This document shows positions 1 through 12,800 of a stretch of 64,000 bases of DNA, in pieces. A model generated the notes under the pieces. It saw only the letters and a list, made by a program, of their open reading frames with translations. It was not told the DNA's origin and ran no database searches. The first letter of the stretch is position 1; each line of letters begins with the position of its first letter. The DNA is from Crambe crambe (lineage: Eukaryota; Porifera; Demospongiae; Poecilosclerida; Crambeidae). The position numbers and the translations under genes are program-made. The stretch covers positions 2,046,001-2,110,000 of the forward strand of contig OZ004581.1 of assembly GCA_963924555.1 (NCBI GenBank), given 5' to 3'.

Positions 1-539
1 AACTGGTGCGTACCCAATGATAACTGAATTTTTTTTTTGTTTCCATTACCACATTAAAGGATTTTGATATTCTTACGGCTATTAAAATAACCACATCAAA
101 GACAAATGGGCCCATCGGAGTGGTGTTGCACCTCTCTAACACCCTTTGGGGAGAACCCTGCATGTGACTAATAGAAAAGAGCATTTCCTTGCACATGCAC
201 AGTAGCTATAAATATTACTACTTTATATACAGTGTGAAATAAAAATTGAAGTGTCAACCATGCATGTGACTGTTGATCGATAGTCTGCACCCATAACTTC
301 CAGACCATGGAAAATGTGTACTTAGGACCGTCACATTGGTTTTGTTTCAAAATCACAATTTGCCCCAAACTATACACTTTTGGCTGTCACTCTTGCTTAC
401 ATTTAGTGTCATTTTCTTTTTGACTTGGTTGCTGTGGAGGTCGGTGTTGAGCATGATGATAGCATAACTCAACACATGGACGCTGTCATTATTGGCAAAT
501 ACTTCCCCCAAACCACCAGTCTCCGAATTACTGGCCTGG

Positions 540-569
<30 letters not shown>
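540..569 (+). repeat. Poly-A run (about 30 A)
   Basis: Uninterrupted A tract. It produces lysine- or phenylalanine-rich false reading frames on both strands and is not linked to any gene. Confidence 0.9.
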
Positions 570-572
<3 letters not shown>

Positions 573-818
573 AATTATTATGAAATGAGACTGCTACAAA
601 ATTCTGTGAATTTATGGTATGAGATCCACCATAGTTATGGGGGTATGGTTTATCTGTTTCATACATTTACTACTGCATTTGAAATATTTTTTGGGAAGCA
701 CACTGACAATACCTAAAAAGGTTAATAGTAATCATTATGGATCCAGCTTCCTTATATGCAGGTAAATATAGTAACTCTTTACCTGCCTATAACATTACAC
801 CATTTCAGCAATATGCTT

Positions 819-905
819 CGAAGCTCCATTACTAGCATCATGATTACAATTAACCTTATTCTTATTAAGGTTAATTGTAATCATGATGCTAGTAATGGAG
901 CTTCG
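819..905. repeat. Hairpin with about 41-bp arms plus direct copies
   Basis: The left arm (from CGAAGCTCCATTACTAGC) is repeated as its reverse complement up to 905 with a loop of a few bases. Direct copies of the right arm core ATGATGCTAGTAATGG follow at about 911-930 and 943-960, and again near 1067-1085. This looks like a small fold-back element whose arm was then tandemly copied. Confidence 0.8.
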
Positions 906-1342
906 TAATCATGATGCTAGTAATGGAGCTTCGTAATCGTAATCATGATGCTAGTAATGGCATGTTGCTGAAATGATGTAAAGGTATAGGCAGGCAAATA
1001 GTAACCATGCTGCTGTGATAATTATGATTTAATGGAACAGGTACTAATGATATTGAAGTTACTTAATCATGATGCTAGTAATAGAGCTTCCTAATGATGC
1101 AGGTAAATAGTAACCACACAGCTATGATATGATTTAATGAAGGTACTATGCCATTATGATGTAATGGCAAGTTACTAATTGCTGTATAACTATGTCACTG
1201 TATGATGCTATGGAAGAAGTGTACTAAAATGCCACTGTGACAAAACAGAACTTCTGTACTATATAGTAGTTTTACATATATGTACATCCATCCATCCATG
1301 ATCCATTCAAATCATCTAGCTGTCTGAGTGATCACAGTGCAT

Positions 1343-1480
1343 CGGTCATGCAGGTGCGCAGGTATGCAGGTGTAAAGGTACATGCAGGTATGCAGGTGTG
1401 CAGGTGTAAAGGTACATGCAGGTGTGCAGGTATACAGGTGTGCAGGTATGCAGGTGTAAAGGTGTGCAGGTGCATTTATT
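1343..1480. repeat. CAGGTRTG-type minisatellite
   Basis: Many imperfect copies of CAGGTGTG, CAGGTATG and CAGGTGTAAAGGTACATG follow one another. The Thr/Cys/His-rich reading frame on the minus strand is a by-product of the repeat. Confidence 0.85.
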
Positions 1481-1750
1481 ACAGGTGTAGGATGCACCTG
1501 CAATAAATTATTGCAGGATATTGCATTGAGGATGTGATAATATTGCAGGATTGCATTGACGCCACACATCAAATAATTAAGTATTGTCATGTCTAGAGTA
1601 AAGAAACCTTGCTATACAAATTCTACATACCATAATATAGTCTCCAAGTCATGTATTAATAAAGGTTTTAATATTACTTCATCAAGGCACCTCTACTATC
1701 TGTAAAGTTTGGGGTCTGCATATAATTATACGTATTACTGTATTTCTCAC

Positions 1751-1875
1751 CAGCCAATGCTCAGAAAAGACTTCCAGTATTCTCTCAACGACAGGGGCCT
1801 CCCCTGGAAGGCGGAAAGACTCGAGGAAATCTCTGAGGGCATCCACCATAGGCACTTTATGCAGAGGTTGCTTGC

Positions 1876-1941
<66 letters not shown>

Positions 1942-4900
1942 CTGATAAGAACCAGGTCTACAATTGTACCACAGCATGGCTAAGCATGGGAATCCTTAGT
2001 CTAGAGATTTCTCATTAACATGATGATAATGATAATACCACATACAGAATGGGAATCAGTTATCATACTAGACCAAAAGGGAATCAGTTATCACACTAGA
2101 GATCTCTCATAAATATCATTACTGGATAGGAGGTCTGTAATGGTACCACAGCATGGGAATCCTTCCAGACCAGTTATCATATTAAAGGTCTCTCATAGAC
2201 ACCACCACTGGAGTTAGGCATCAGATAATAATTATGATAAGAGGTAAGCATGATACCTTTGCCCTCTAGCTCTACAGTAGTTTGCAGAACAGTTGTCATG
2301 CATAAGGCAGAGCTAGGCAGCGGCTCTGGAGTAGCTAGTGGCTAAGAACAATAGGGCTATGAAAACATTTTATTGTTCCCCAGCCACAAATACTTCAAGG
2401 CCACCACCTATCCCTGCCTGATGCATGACAACTGTTCTGCAAACTACTGTAGTAAAGATAACAGAATTCCCACGCATAGCCCATGCTGTGGTATAGTTCA
2501 TTTAATAAGATTTTTTTAGCATTCTACTGTATATGTTATCACAGGTTACCACATTTCATTGATGCAGTCAGAGTTTGGTTAACCACTGACTATACCGCTA
2601 GCTCTGGCAATGGTATTCTCTAGTATGATGTCTGGCCTTGTAGGATTCCCATGCTGCCATGGTGCAGTAATAGTATGTACGAGATACCATTATAAAAAGA
2701 CTTCTAATATGATAGGCCTCACCACGAGAGGTACCACAGCATGGCTAATCTTATTATCTTTACTAGAGCTAGAGGAGCATGGCTAAGTGTGGGAGCTAGA
2801 GGACTGCAGAGGGGGTGTCTTTATTCAGTGGAATGGAACAGTGGAATGGAATGGAGGGGAATGTTAAATTGAGCATGAACTAGTACAGCAGAGGTACCTT
2901 GGTACCTCTGCTCTGGTACCTCTACCTGCAGGACTAGCTAAGCGTGGGAATCCTGTTATCTTTACTAGAGCTACAGGACAGATGTACTGTACCACAGCAT
3001 GGCTAAGCATGGAAATCCTGTTATCTTTACTAGAGCTACAGGACAGATGTACTGTACCACAGCATGGCTAAGCTGGGAATTCTGTTATCTTTACTAGTAG
3101 AACTAGAGGACTGCTAAATCCTATTATCTCTCCATATGCATAGCCACCAGGGTCCCCAAGGGATCAAGGTAACATGATAGAGGTACCACAGCTGTATCCA
3201 CAATGTAAAATTTGTCATCCATACATGGAAAGAGTTGACCGAAAAACTAGGGGGAAGATTGTATGTAAAATATCAATTATGCACCTGACAAAGTTCTCTA
3301 ATATTTCACTGTTCTTTCTCTCCCCAATGTAGTCTCCTATCTTTGCCTTGCTGAGTCCCGGGTTCTCCCGCAGGAAATTGGCCACCTCAGAAGGGTCTAG
3401 GGGGGACGAGAGGATCCCCTGCTCCATCAGGAAGATGATGCCTTGTTTCGGCTTCTTATTGAATTGTTCAGTTGCAGATAAAATCATCTAGGAGAGAGAT
3501 GACAGTAAGTGGATCAAATTTTGGGATCAGATTTTCCATAAACTATTTCATGAATGGATACATGATTATAGAAGTGTCCTAATCATAGAGGAGTCGGGAA
3601 TTCTAACTGCTTTCAGATTAAATGAATGTGTCCTGTTACATGGGAATTTTAACTGCATCCAGATAAAAGGCTGTTATGAATTCATAAGTTACATTTTAGG
3701 CTGGGGCAAGGCACGCTACAATCAGGAAAAAATCAGGATCAGTTTCATATAAGGTTTATTGTTTTTGCTAGAAATAATGATAGGGGAAGTACCTCCAGTA
3801 CCCGACCGACCAACCAACCCTCAAGCTGGGGAGAGGATTATAATCAGTGTGCAAAATAAGAGTTTCAGTTTGATATGACCAAATCCAACTTTGATCAGAC
3901 ATCATACACCGGTCAATTTTTGAGTATATCTATGAATGAGATTTCTTGATAGAATGTTCGACTATGTGAGTTGGAATCGTCTGGTCAAAGAGAAAAAAAC
4001 GATCAGAAAATGGGCCAGTGTCCAGCAGTGCAATTACACTTAACCATGCAACCATTATGTGCTCAATTCACGTATGCTGTGACTGAGTTATGCAGATCAT
4101 TCCTAAATATTAATAAACTTAAGAAGCTTACGTGGCTCCGCCCATAAGCCCCGCCCCCTAACGACGTGCGCTTCAAAATGGCGTCGAAAGATTAACTAGT
4201 GTTCCGAGTGCTCGAATAGTGAAGTAGAGCCTTAGTCAAAACTAATAGCAAAAGATCAGCCTCTAGGTGCCGCTCTAACAGATGGCCAAAGCAGAATTTT
4301 GATGACTATAGCCAGTAATAAATGAGGGGAATGTTTTCACTGACCCTCAGGCATGGGAAAAGGATAGTAATAGCTGGCCTCAGGCAGGGAAGAGGGATAG
4401 TAATAGCTGGCCTCAGGCAGGGGAGAGGGATAGTAATAGCTGGCCTCAGGCAGGGGAGAGGGATAGTAATAGCTGGCCTCAGGCAGGGAAGAGGGATAGT
4501 AATAGCTGGCCTCAGGCAGGGGAGAGGGATAGTAATAGCTGGCCTCAGGCAGGGGAGAGGGATAGTAATAGCTGGCCTCAGGCAGGGAAGAGGCTATACA
4601 ACAACCACATGCACTGCAATTAGTATGCAATTATGACTGAGTTGCACTTGTAATTAAGGGAAACACTTCATTGACCAAAAGTACTTAATAGGTCATGTGC
4701 AGTAGCTGAGCTAATCTCATTATTTGCCCACTGAAACATATGCTGAGGTCAAAGGATGAATTGTGGCTTCATAATGGTAAGGGTAAATACCTCTACTTGA
4801 GCAGGCCGGGAGAGAGCATGCATGTTGTGACTGACTCGTGCAGATCATAATTGATCACCCTCAGACAGTCAGGGGGGAAGGATAGTAATTGCTAGTTTAT

Positions 4901-7900
4901 GTGCTCAATTAGTATGTTATGACTGAGATGAACCATCAAGCTGGGGAAAGGTTATACAACAAACACATGTGCTCAATAATTGGTTAGATACATAACCGCC
5001 ATAACCCTCGGGCCTCAGGCAGGGGAAAGGCTATACAACCATATGTGCTCATTGATAATTAGTATGTTATGATTGAGATGAACCCTCAAGCTGGGGAAAG
5101 GCATGTGCTCAATAATTGGTTATGTTACAACTGCAGTTAACCCTCGGCTTCAAGCAGGGGAAAGGCTATACAACCATATGCGCTCTGTTACATAACCCTC
5201 GTAACCCTCGGCCAGGGGAAAGGCTTATGTTATGACTGAGTTAACCCTCATGCAGGGAAAGAAATACAACGACCACATGCACACTCTGTTACCTAACCCT
5301 CGGCCTTGGGCAGGGGGAAGGCTATATAACCATTAATTAGTATGTTACGACTAAGTTAACCCTTAGGCAGGGAAAGAAATACAACAACCACATGTGCTCT
5401 GTTATGCACATAACCCTCGTAACACCCGGCCTCAGGCAGGGGAAAGGCCTATACAACCATATGAGCTCATTGACAATTAGTATGTTACGACTGAGTTAAC
5501 CCTCAGGCAGGGGAAAGACAACGTTGTCACTGTTTGTTTATTTGTGCAGGTCACATTATTATGAAGGGAAACGAGGATCCTATGCTCAATTAGTATGTTG
5601 TGGCTGAGCTAACCCCAACTTATCGGAAACATGCTGAGGTGTTCTCTTCATTTCCATCCATTGCTATGACAACGGGATGTTTTTCCCCCCGGGGAACTGG
5701 GTGGCCAGAGGAGATCGGGTCAGGGGCTGGCTTAGGATTTAATGTCAACATTGGATTTTCTGAAAGCGTAAAGGATATCCTGTATCAGCTAGGCTTGTGC
5801 CTGTGGTTGGAAAAATGATTTGTTTTTTCCCCAGAGATTGATGATACAGAAAAAGCCATTAACAATGTCTTGCCTCACAATAGACTGTCCTATAGACGGT
5901 TCAGGATACATACAATACCCATTAAAGTGTCCTAGCCTATTCAACTAAGTACATACTGATAAAAGGAAAACTAACAGTAGGATAACTACTACATTGCAAC
6001 TTACTTTTTTCTTCTGCCTGACTTTCAGCAGTTCTTTTGAACAAGTGATGCCTCCCTTATCGACCTTCTCCTCCTCCTCCGCCCCCTCATCAGCCACACC
6101 CCCTCCCACAACCCATTTCTTCCCTGCCCCTCCCGCTTCACTGTTCATGGCAATGCCCATCTGGTACCCCGAGGCCGGCTTGATGATGTCATCATTACTA
6201 TTTATAGCAACGGGTCCCATGATATCATGACTACGAGAGAGGGCCTTTGTCTCGGAGAGAGGGAGGGCACTCCTGGAAGGGGTCAGTTCGGTCACCATAT
6301 CTTCATCATTTGTAGTCATTGATGGAACTGTGTCTGTTACGTGACTGGAGAAAATTATACCTGAAAAAATAAAGTTCAGCCATTTGATTAGCATATACTC
6401 TCTCTCTCAATACAACAATTTTGGGTGAACTAATTAGAGACATTGTCATTTCAGGGGTGAATTAAGGTTCATTTTCGTATTGTAATTGCGTGTTCAGGAA
6501 CCACACTTTAGTGGAAAGAGTTGGCAGCAGCTGAAATGATAAGTATTGGATACAACCTGCTATTCACTTAATGCATTATGTGATTACTATAGACCTAGAC
6601 CATGTGGAAGCTAAAATTACAGGTCTATCTTCCATATTAGCAGAAGCATTGAGCATCTCACTAGACACATTGAATTAGATTATCCTACACTCAAATCAAT
6701 CTTCCATATTAGCAGATACACACTCTCACATGAGAAATTATTAGATAAAAATTGTAGTCGCATGATAAAATTACTTCATTAGTATCACTTAAATGAATTT
6801 TCCCTGATTAAAGGTCATATGATCCATATTATCTGCTAGCACTCACATGTGTGCTATATAATCACATTAAATCTCTTATGGACACATGCCAGAAAGAGAT
6901 TTCCATGGTGACAGTCTATTACTGATAAAGAGACGTTTTGACATACCAGAGATATTAAAATCTGATTACATGAAGTGGTTCAAGTCCAATTTATCTTCCA
7001 TATTAGCACACATGAGGAGTTATTAGATAAACTTAGCCGTTGCTCGCACTCATGTGTGCTACAATCATATTAAATCTCTTCCAGTAAGAGATTTCCATGG
7101 TGACAGCCTATCACTGATTTATTAATTGAATAAAGAGACATTATGACATACCACAGCTGGTGTCATGTTCATGTGATGCAGATTTGAGAATCTGATTAGT
7201 TTTAGAAATTGAATAAAAGTCTATATGGAATGCCTAAGTATAGCTTGTATTGTGCATAAGCACATCAATAGAAGCTCTTTAGCGCAAATCTGATTGTGTG
7301 CATGTGGTCTTTATTCCAGTATATCCTTTGAGCAAATTAACCCACATGCCCATAGAAGCTCTCCAGTGCAGTTGGTGTAGAGGTCAAATCTGATTTGTGG
7401 GCATGTGATTTTGAGGTCTTTAACATTCCCCACCCACATGCCCATAGAAGCTCTCTTGGTGTAGAGGTCAAATCTGATTAGTGGGCATGTGATTTTGAGG
7501 TCTTTAATACTTCCCACCCAACAAAATAGATGAGTTCCGATATTCCGTTGTCTTTACTTAGGGTCATTTCTGGACACTAGAAGAACAATCTTTCCTCCGT
7601 GTAAAGTAAGCAAACAGCTATTAAGTGATGCTATGTTCATGTTCACTATAATATAGTATTTCAATTTTTAACCTTTGCATGAAGAAGTCTAACACTATGA
7701 AGTATAAAAGGTTGTCCTTTATTATATAGAGGTCAAATGCCTCTATATTCAGAGTGTCCTATATTTAGAGATTGTCCCTTATCTAGAGGTGATCCTTTTA
7801 TTTAGAGGGTCAGAGGTCAAATGCCTCTATATTCAGAGTGTCCTATATTTAGAGATTGTCCCTTATCTAGAGGTGATCCTTTTATTTAGAAGGGCATCTA

Positions 7901-9812
7901 TCTAGAAATTGTGAGGTACTCTTCATGAAGTGGTCCTTTACTATTATTCAGAATTAGAGGTTCACTGTACATACCTGCTGAAGTCATCCGTGTGTTACTT
8001 GTGGTTTTATTGATGTGCTGAGTGTCCAGGTCGATCGAGGAAGTCACATGACTGTCTGTTTCCAGACTGTTGGTGATGGCCAGTAGAGCATCTAGGGACA
8101 ATATATGGGTGGAGGATATGGCCCCTTGTGTAGGAAACGAGTTCTGTGGAAAAGGAATGCAGTAAGTAGCACTCATCTTTTCTCACATCACAGCTAGTTT
8201 CTACAAGTGTGTCACCAAACTTATGATTGCCAGCTGGGACATTAGGAATTGTGTTTCTTACAAATTAACACAGTAAACGTTGCAGTTTGTTTTGAAATGC
8301 TCTGTCAGCATTGGGAATTGGGGATATGTTAGCTTTCTCTTTTAGTGTGGCAGGAAACAGAGTCTCCAGCACCCACAAAAGATAAACTTGTTGAATTGAT
8401 ACGAGTGGATGATAAGATTGTTGAATTTTGAGTGGGTGGAAAAAATTAGCTGAATCACAAGGGAAATAACCATACCACCAGATATCCCAAATCATGGACT
8501 CAAACAGACTCTACTTTAATTACCTTAGATAAGACTTTGGTGAGACTTTCAAAGACATTTGTGCAGTAGAGTCCACAGTCAAAGTTCACATACAGCTCAG
8601 CGGTAAAGTAGGGGGTGTGGCATAGCTGGAACAGAGTAAGAATATGCATGTATAATTGTAATCCTATAGTTCAGAATAATTTCCATAAGATCCCAAGGTT
8701 TTATGACCTTTGACCTTTAAAGAATACAAAATTATCATGAGTAAAACCCTACATTGATTGGTGCTGACTTTGTAGATCTGGTATTTTTCCTTTAATGGTA
8801 AAACTAAGGTTTGATACTTTCATGGTTTATGCTCATACCACCACCATGTGATTACAGATGATTTACAAACTATTCAAGTGCCCATTGTTAAAAAATGATG
8901 ATAGTCACCCACATCATAGCCAGCACAAGAAGGACACATGACCACAATGTTGAGCATGATTCAGCAAACAGTAGGTGAGTACTGGGTGTGCACAGATATT
9001 ATTATTGTGTTAATTCCTATAGGAATAATGCTATTTAAGGCATGGTTCATGGCTTGATTAATATAAGGCTACTAAAATTTAGCAATTTTACAACTTTGTG
9101 ATTTTAATTTAGCAGCTCTAATTCACTGTTAGACCCCATTCAAGGCACTCCATGAGTATTTCGAGCAGAAACAATATCAGCGTGAACTTTGAACATTAGT
9201 AACCCATACATAACTTTAAAGGTATAAATCTACCACAGTAACTTCACTAATAAGGCATTTATGGTCTATGGTCTGATATAATACCTGCGTAGATCCTCTG
9301 GGAATTGAGAGTAAAAAATAATTTTTTTAAAAAGAATTTAGGACGAGTAGAAATGATGCAAGCTAGGGTGTGTGCATACAATGGGTCTATTGAAATGCTT
9401 AACTCCTCTGGGATTTTGGGATCCCAATTATAGTCAATGTTGATATAACATTAATTTTGCAGTCAGAACTGAAGGGTATTTTAAGATGTAAATGTATAGG
9501 AACAATGGTTATGCATACATACAACTATGGTCTGGTCATTCTATATTCCCAATGGATTTAGAAGCTATTGAGAAGTCTCCAATGTTTACATGGCATCTGG
9601 AGTCTGTAGTATAACCAGAGTTTCATTTAAGAATCACAATCAACATTGTGTTATAAGATGCATCCACTTACCTGGACCATGGTTTCCAGTGCTAGTTCTT
9701 TTTTCTCATACACAACTTTGAAGGAGCCATCAGCTATCAGTTCCAAAAGACGATTCATAAAAACCTATAGACGGAATAATCAATATGAAGGAGTGTGTGG
9801 AAGTGAGTGAGT

Positions 9813-9880
<68 letters not shown>

Positions 9881-12800
9881 GTACCTCTAGTTGAAGTTTG
9901 AGGAAGGGACGACAACTCTGAAACAGAAGACAACAGCAACGTAGAGATCGACTAAACAACACAAATGAGTCGTGTCTCAAAAGCTGTAGAAAATAATGAT
10001 AAAATAATATGTAATAAGATAATGAAGAATAGACTTGTATATTAGGAATGCATTATACATACGTAATAAAGCTGCTGCATGTACTTAAATCTTAGTTATT
10101 TGGGGGGGGGGGGCATGAGGGAGATGGGAAAGAATGAAAAAGGGAGGAGGACAAGGAAGGAGAAAGGACACCCCCTCTTTTCCTCAACCTCTCAAATTTG
10201 ATATATAATTTTTTCGTACCTACTGATATAAAAGATAAACCTGACGTACTGCAGCCCCAATGAACTTGCAGGATGTGATAGTCAATATTTTAAAGACTGT
10301 TTGAGGATCTTGCAAAGTTATATTTAAAGGGAGGAGGACAAGGAAGGAGAAAGGACACTCCCCCTTTTCCTTAACCTCTCAAATTTGATATATAATTTTT
10401 TCGTAAACATTTTGACAGGACAGTTCAACAAGTAGGGTTAATACTACATATTCTCACATACTTTGAATAGATACTTGCAGAGGTTGTCTTGGATGAGTAC
10501 AGCTAGTCCGGGAGAGGAACACAGGTGGGAGGAGCCACACTCCAACACAATAGTCACCAGATTCAATCCTATAGCCACCAGAGGCTCAGAATTGGCTCGT
10601 CTGTAGAGATCATTAAAAAAAAAATTAACTTTTATTTTTTTATGAAAAACATCTGTGCAGCACACCTGCTCACAAACATCCTGGAATACTAATTCAGGAA
10701 ACTTAGTAAAGGAGGGAAGCTCTTTGAATGTGCAAACACATGTAGCTGTCAGCTTGGACTTGTATAAACATCCTTAAGGCATTACAGACTGAAGCTCTAA
10801 ACTAATGAAAACGTATACCAACATCCTCAACATAATGATCAGCTTGGAAACAGACGACTAAAGGAATAAACATCCTTGAGGCATTACAGACTGAAGCTCT
10901 TTGGATGTGCAAAAGGAAAGAAACTAATGAAAATGTACATCTGTCCAACATCCTATAGCTGTCACATTGTACAAACATCCTTAAGGCATCATGGATTGTG
11001 CAGCTGTCAGCCTGACATTGAAGTTTATGTTTCACTAGGATTACATTAAAGCAACTAATGGGATCTATTCCTGATGATAATCGATCACTTCCTCTATACT
11101 CTAATGTGTACAGCTGTCCCACAGTTCTCCCACTTCACATTATCAAATTATCATTAACTTCAAGATCTTCAAGATGCTATTTTAAGATGATCTGTTTCTT
11201 GCAATTATAGTACTACTTTTGGAACAGAAAGAGACAGGGTGAATGGAACCTTACAAGGAAGTGTCTGGCTTTATTCATAGCATTAATAATGAATTATTTT
11301 GGAATTATTTTGGTCACAGATTTCTATGATTAAAAATCTTATTCCCCACAAAATTAAAGGGGGCTTATGATAAAGAGATGGCTGTGTGAAGCATAACATG
11401 AACCCCCTCTCCTTCCCTTTTCCCAATGCAAATTACTTGCTATGCAGCACAAATTCAAACCATGCATCTTTTTCCCTTCCACATAAACTCTCTTGCTTCA
11501 AACATACATGCTCTCTAGTCACCAAATTCTTCCGCATAAACTCTCTTGCTTCAAACATACATGCCCTCTCAGGGGCTCGAGGGGGGTCAAATGCCTAGTG
11601 AAAAAATTCGAGGAGGGACAACTACAAACCAGTATATATATAGAATTTTATGATAATCTCATTATGAAAGCCAGCTAATTCCAAGGGGGGGGCAAGCCAT
11701 CATTCAGAGGGGGCAGAAGCCCCCCCCCCCCCCTTTGAAATAAACCCTGCCTCTCTAGATCAAGAAACTATTTCCATAAATCAAGTCACCAAATCAGCTC
11801 AGGTCACCATCTCTCTATTAGGTCACCAGAGGAGTACGTAGCTACCATTAGGGGAACTAGGGCACTTGCAGTAAAATTTCATGGAAACAATGATGCTTAG
11901 TATGACTGAAAAATGGGTGTGGTCATCAAAAACTGTATGGTAGGTCATTTGCCCCACCGAATCATAGGTCTTCATGTTGATGATTCATGGAGCGTGATTA
12001 TCCAAAACATGTTCTCCACAACACATCATTGGGAAAAAAGATACTGTGGAGATAAATACTTGTGGTAGTCACTATCAGACGATGATATTCATGGCTGCAA
12101 AGACAGCTGGAGGGTACACTCCAAAACAACCAAAAAAAAAAAATCTAACAAGATATATGGGACTGGATTCAGGATAAGATTAGAATCGTTAATCAGACAA
12201 TCCAGTTCAATGAGCAGGTCTACAATCAATAGAGGTGTGCTTAACCAGATCTCTAATGTACTTGTCAATGACAGTCACCATTTCTCTCTAAATTTGGTCA
12301 CCGTTTCTCTAAATCAGGTCACCATTCAGGTCACCATTTCTCTAAATCAGGTCACTAGCCGTTTCTCTGGATCAGGTCGCCATTAAATTTATCTAAATCA
12401 GGTCACAATTTCTCTGAATAAGGTCACGTACCATCTATCTACATACCATTGTTTCTCTGAATCACTTAATGCATTATTTGCCGGATTCCCCCTACCTATC
12501 CAGTTACCCTAATCAGACAATGGTCACACTCTATAGCACCTATCGGATTACTCGATGCTAATCATACCACGTGCCAGGCAGACATAAAGACGCATTTCAA
12601 ACCCCTCGATGGGTTACCTGATACTAATTAGACAAAAGACGAGAAGACTTTCGAAGTTGTTGACATTGGGCATAAACACAGATCTGCTTCCAAATACGGG
12701 CTACTCAAATTTCAAAGCCATCACTGTGGACATGTATATGTGTATGTACAGTGGACTCCCTCTAATCCGGCCACCTTTGGGGCCAGCAGAAGTGTCCCGA

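Larger units (their letters stand above)
1..1750. other. Non-coding stretch, downstream intron of GBF1
   Basis: I see no exon here. It should be intron of the minus-strand GBF1 gene, because the next Sec7 exon (expected to encode the NTDQHN-type motif) is not present before the left edge. It holds a poly-A run, a long hairpin, copies of a short repeat ending in ATGATGCTAGTAATGG, and a minisatellite, each listed separately. Confidence 0.6.

Noticed and set aside
492-716. Lysine-rich open frame
   Set aside because: Created by a 30-base poly-A run; no homology or splice signals.
4322-4636. Long repetitive open frames on both strands ([11 protein letters not shown] and [10 protein letters not shown] repeats)
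   Set aside because: They arise from a 33-bp tandem repeat whose period is a multiple of three; no start, splice or homology support.
5994-6230. Plus-strand Ser/Pro-rich open frame
   Set aside because: It is the reverse of the GBF1 exon 6360-6005, which has conserved splice sites and phase.
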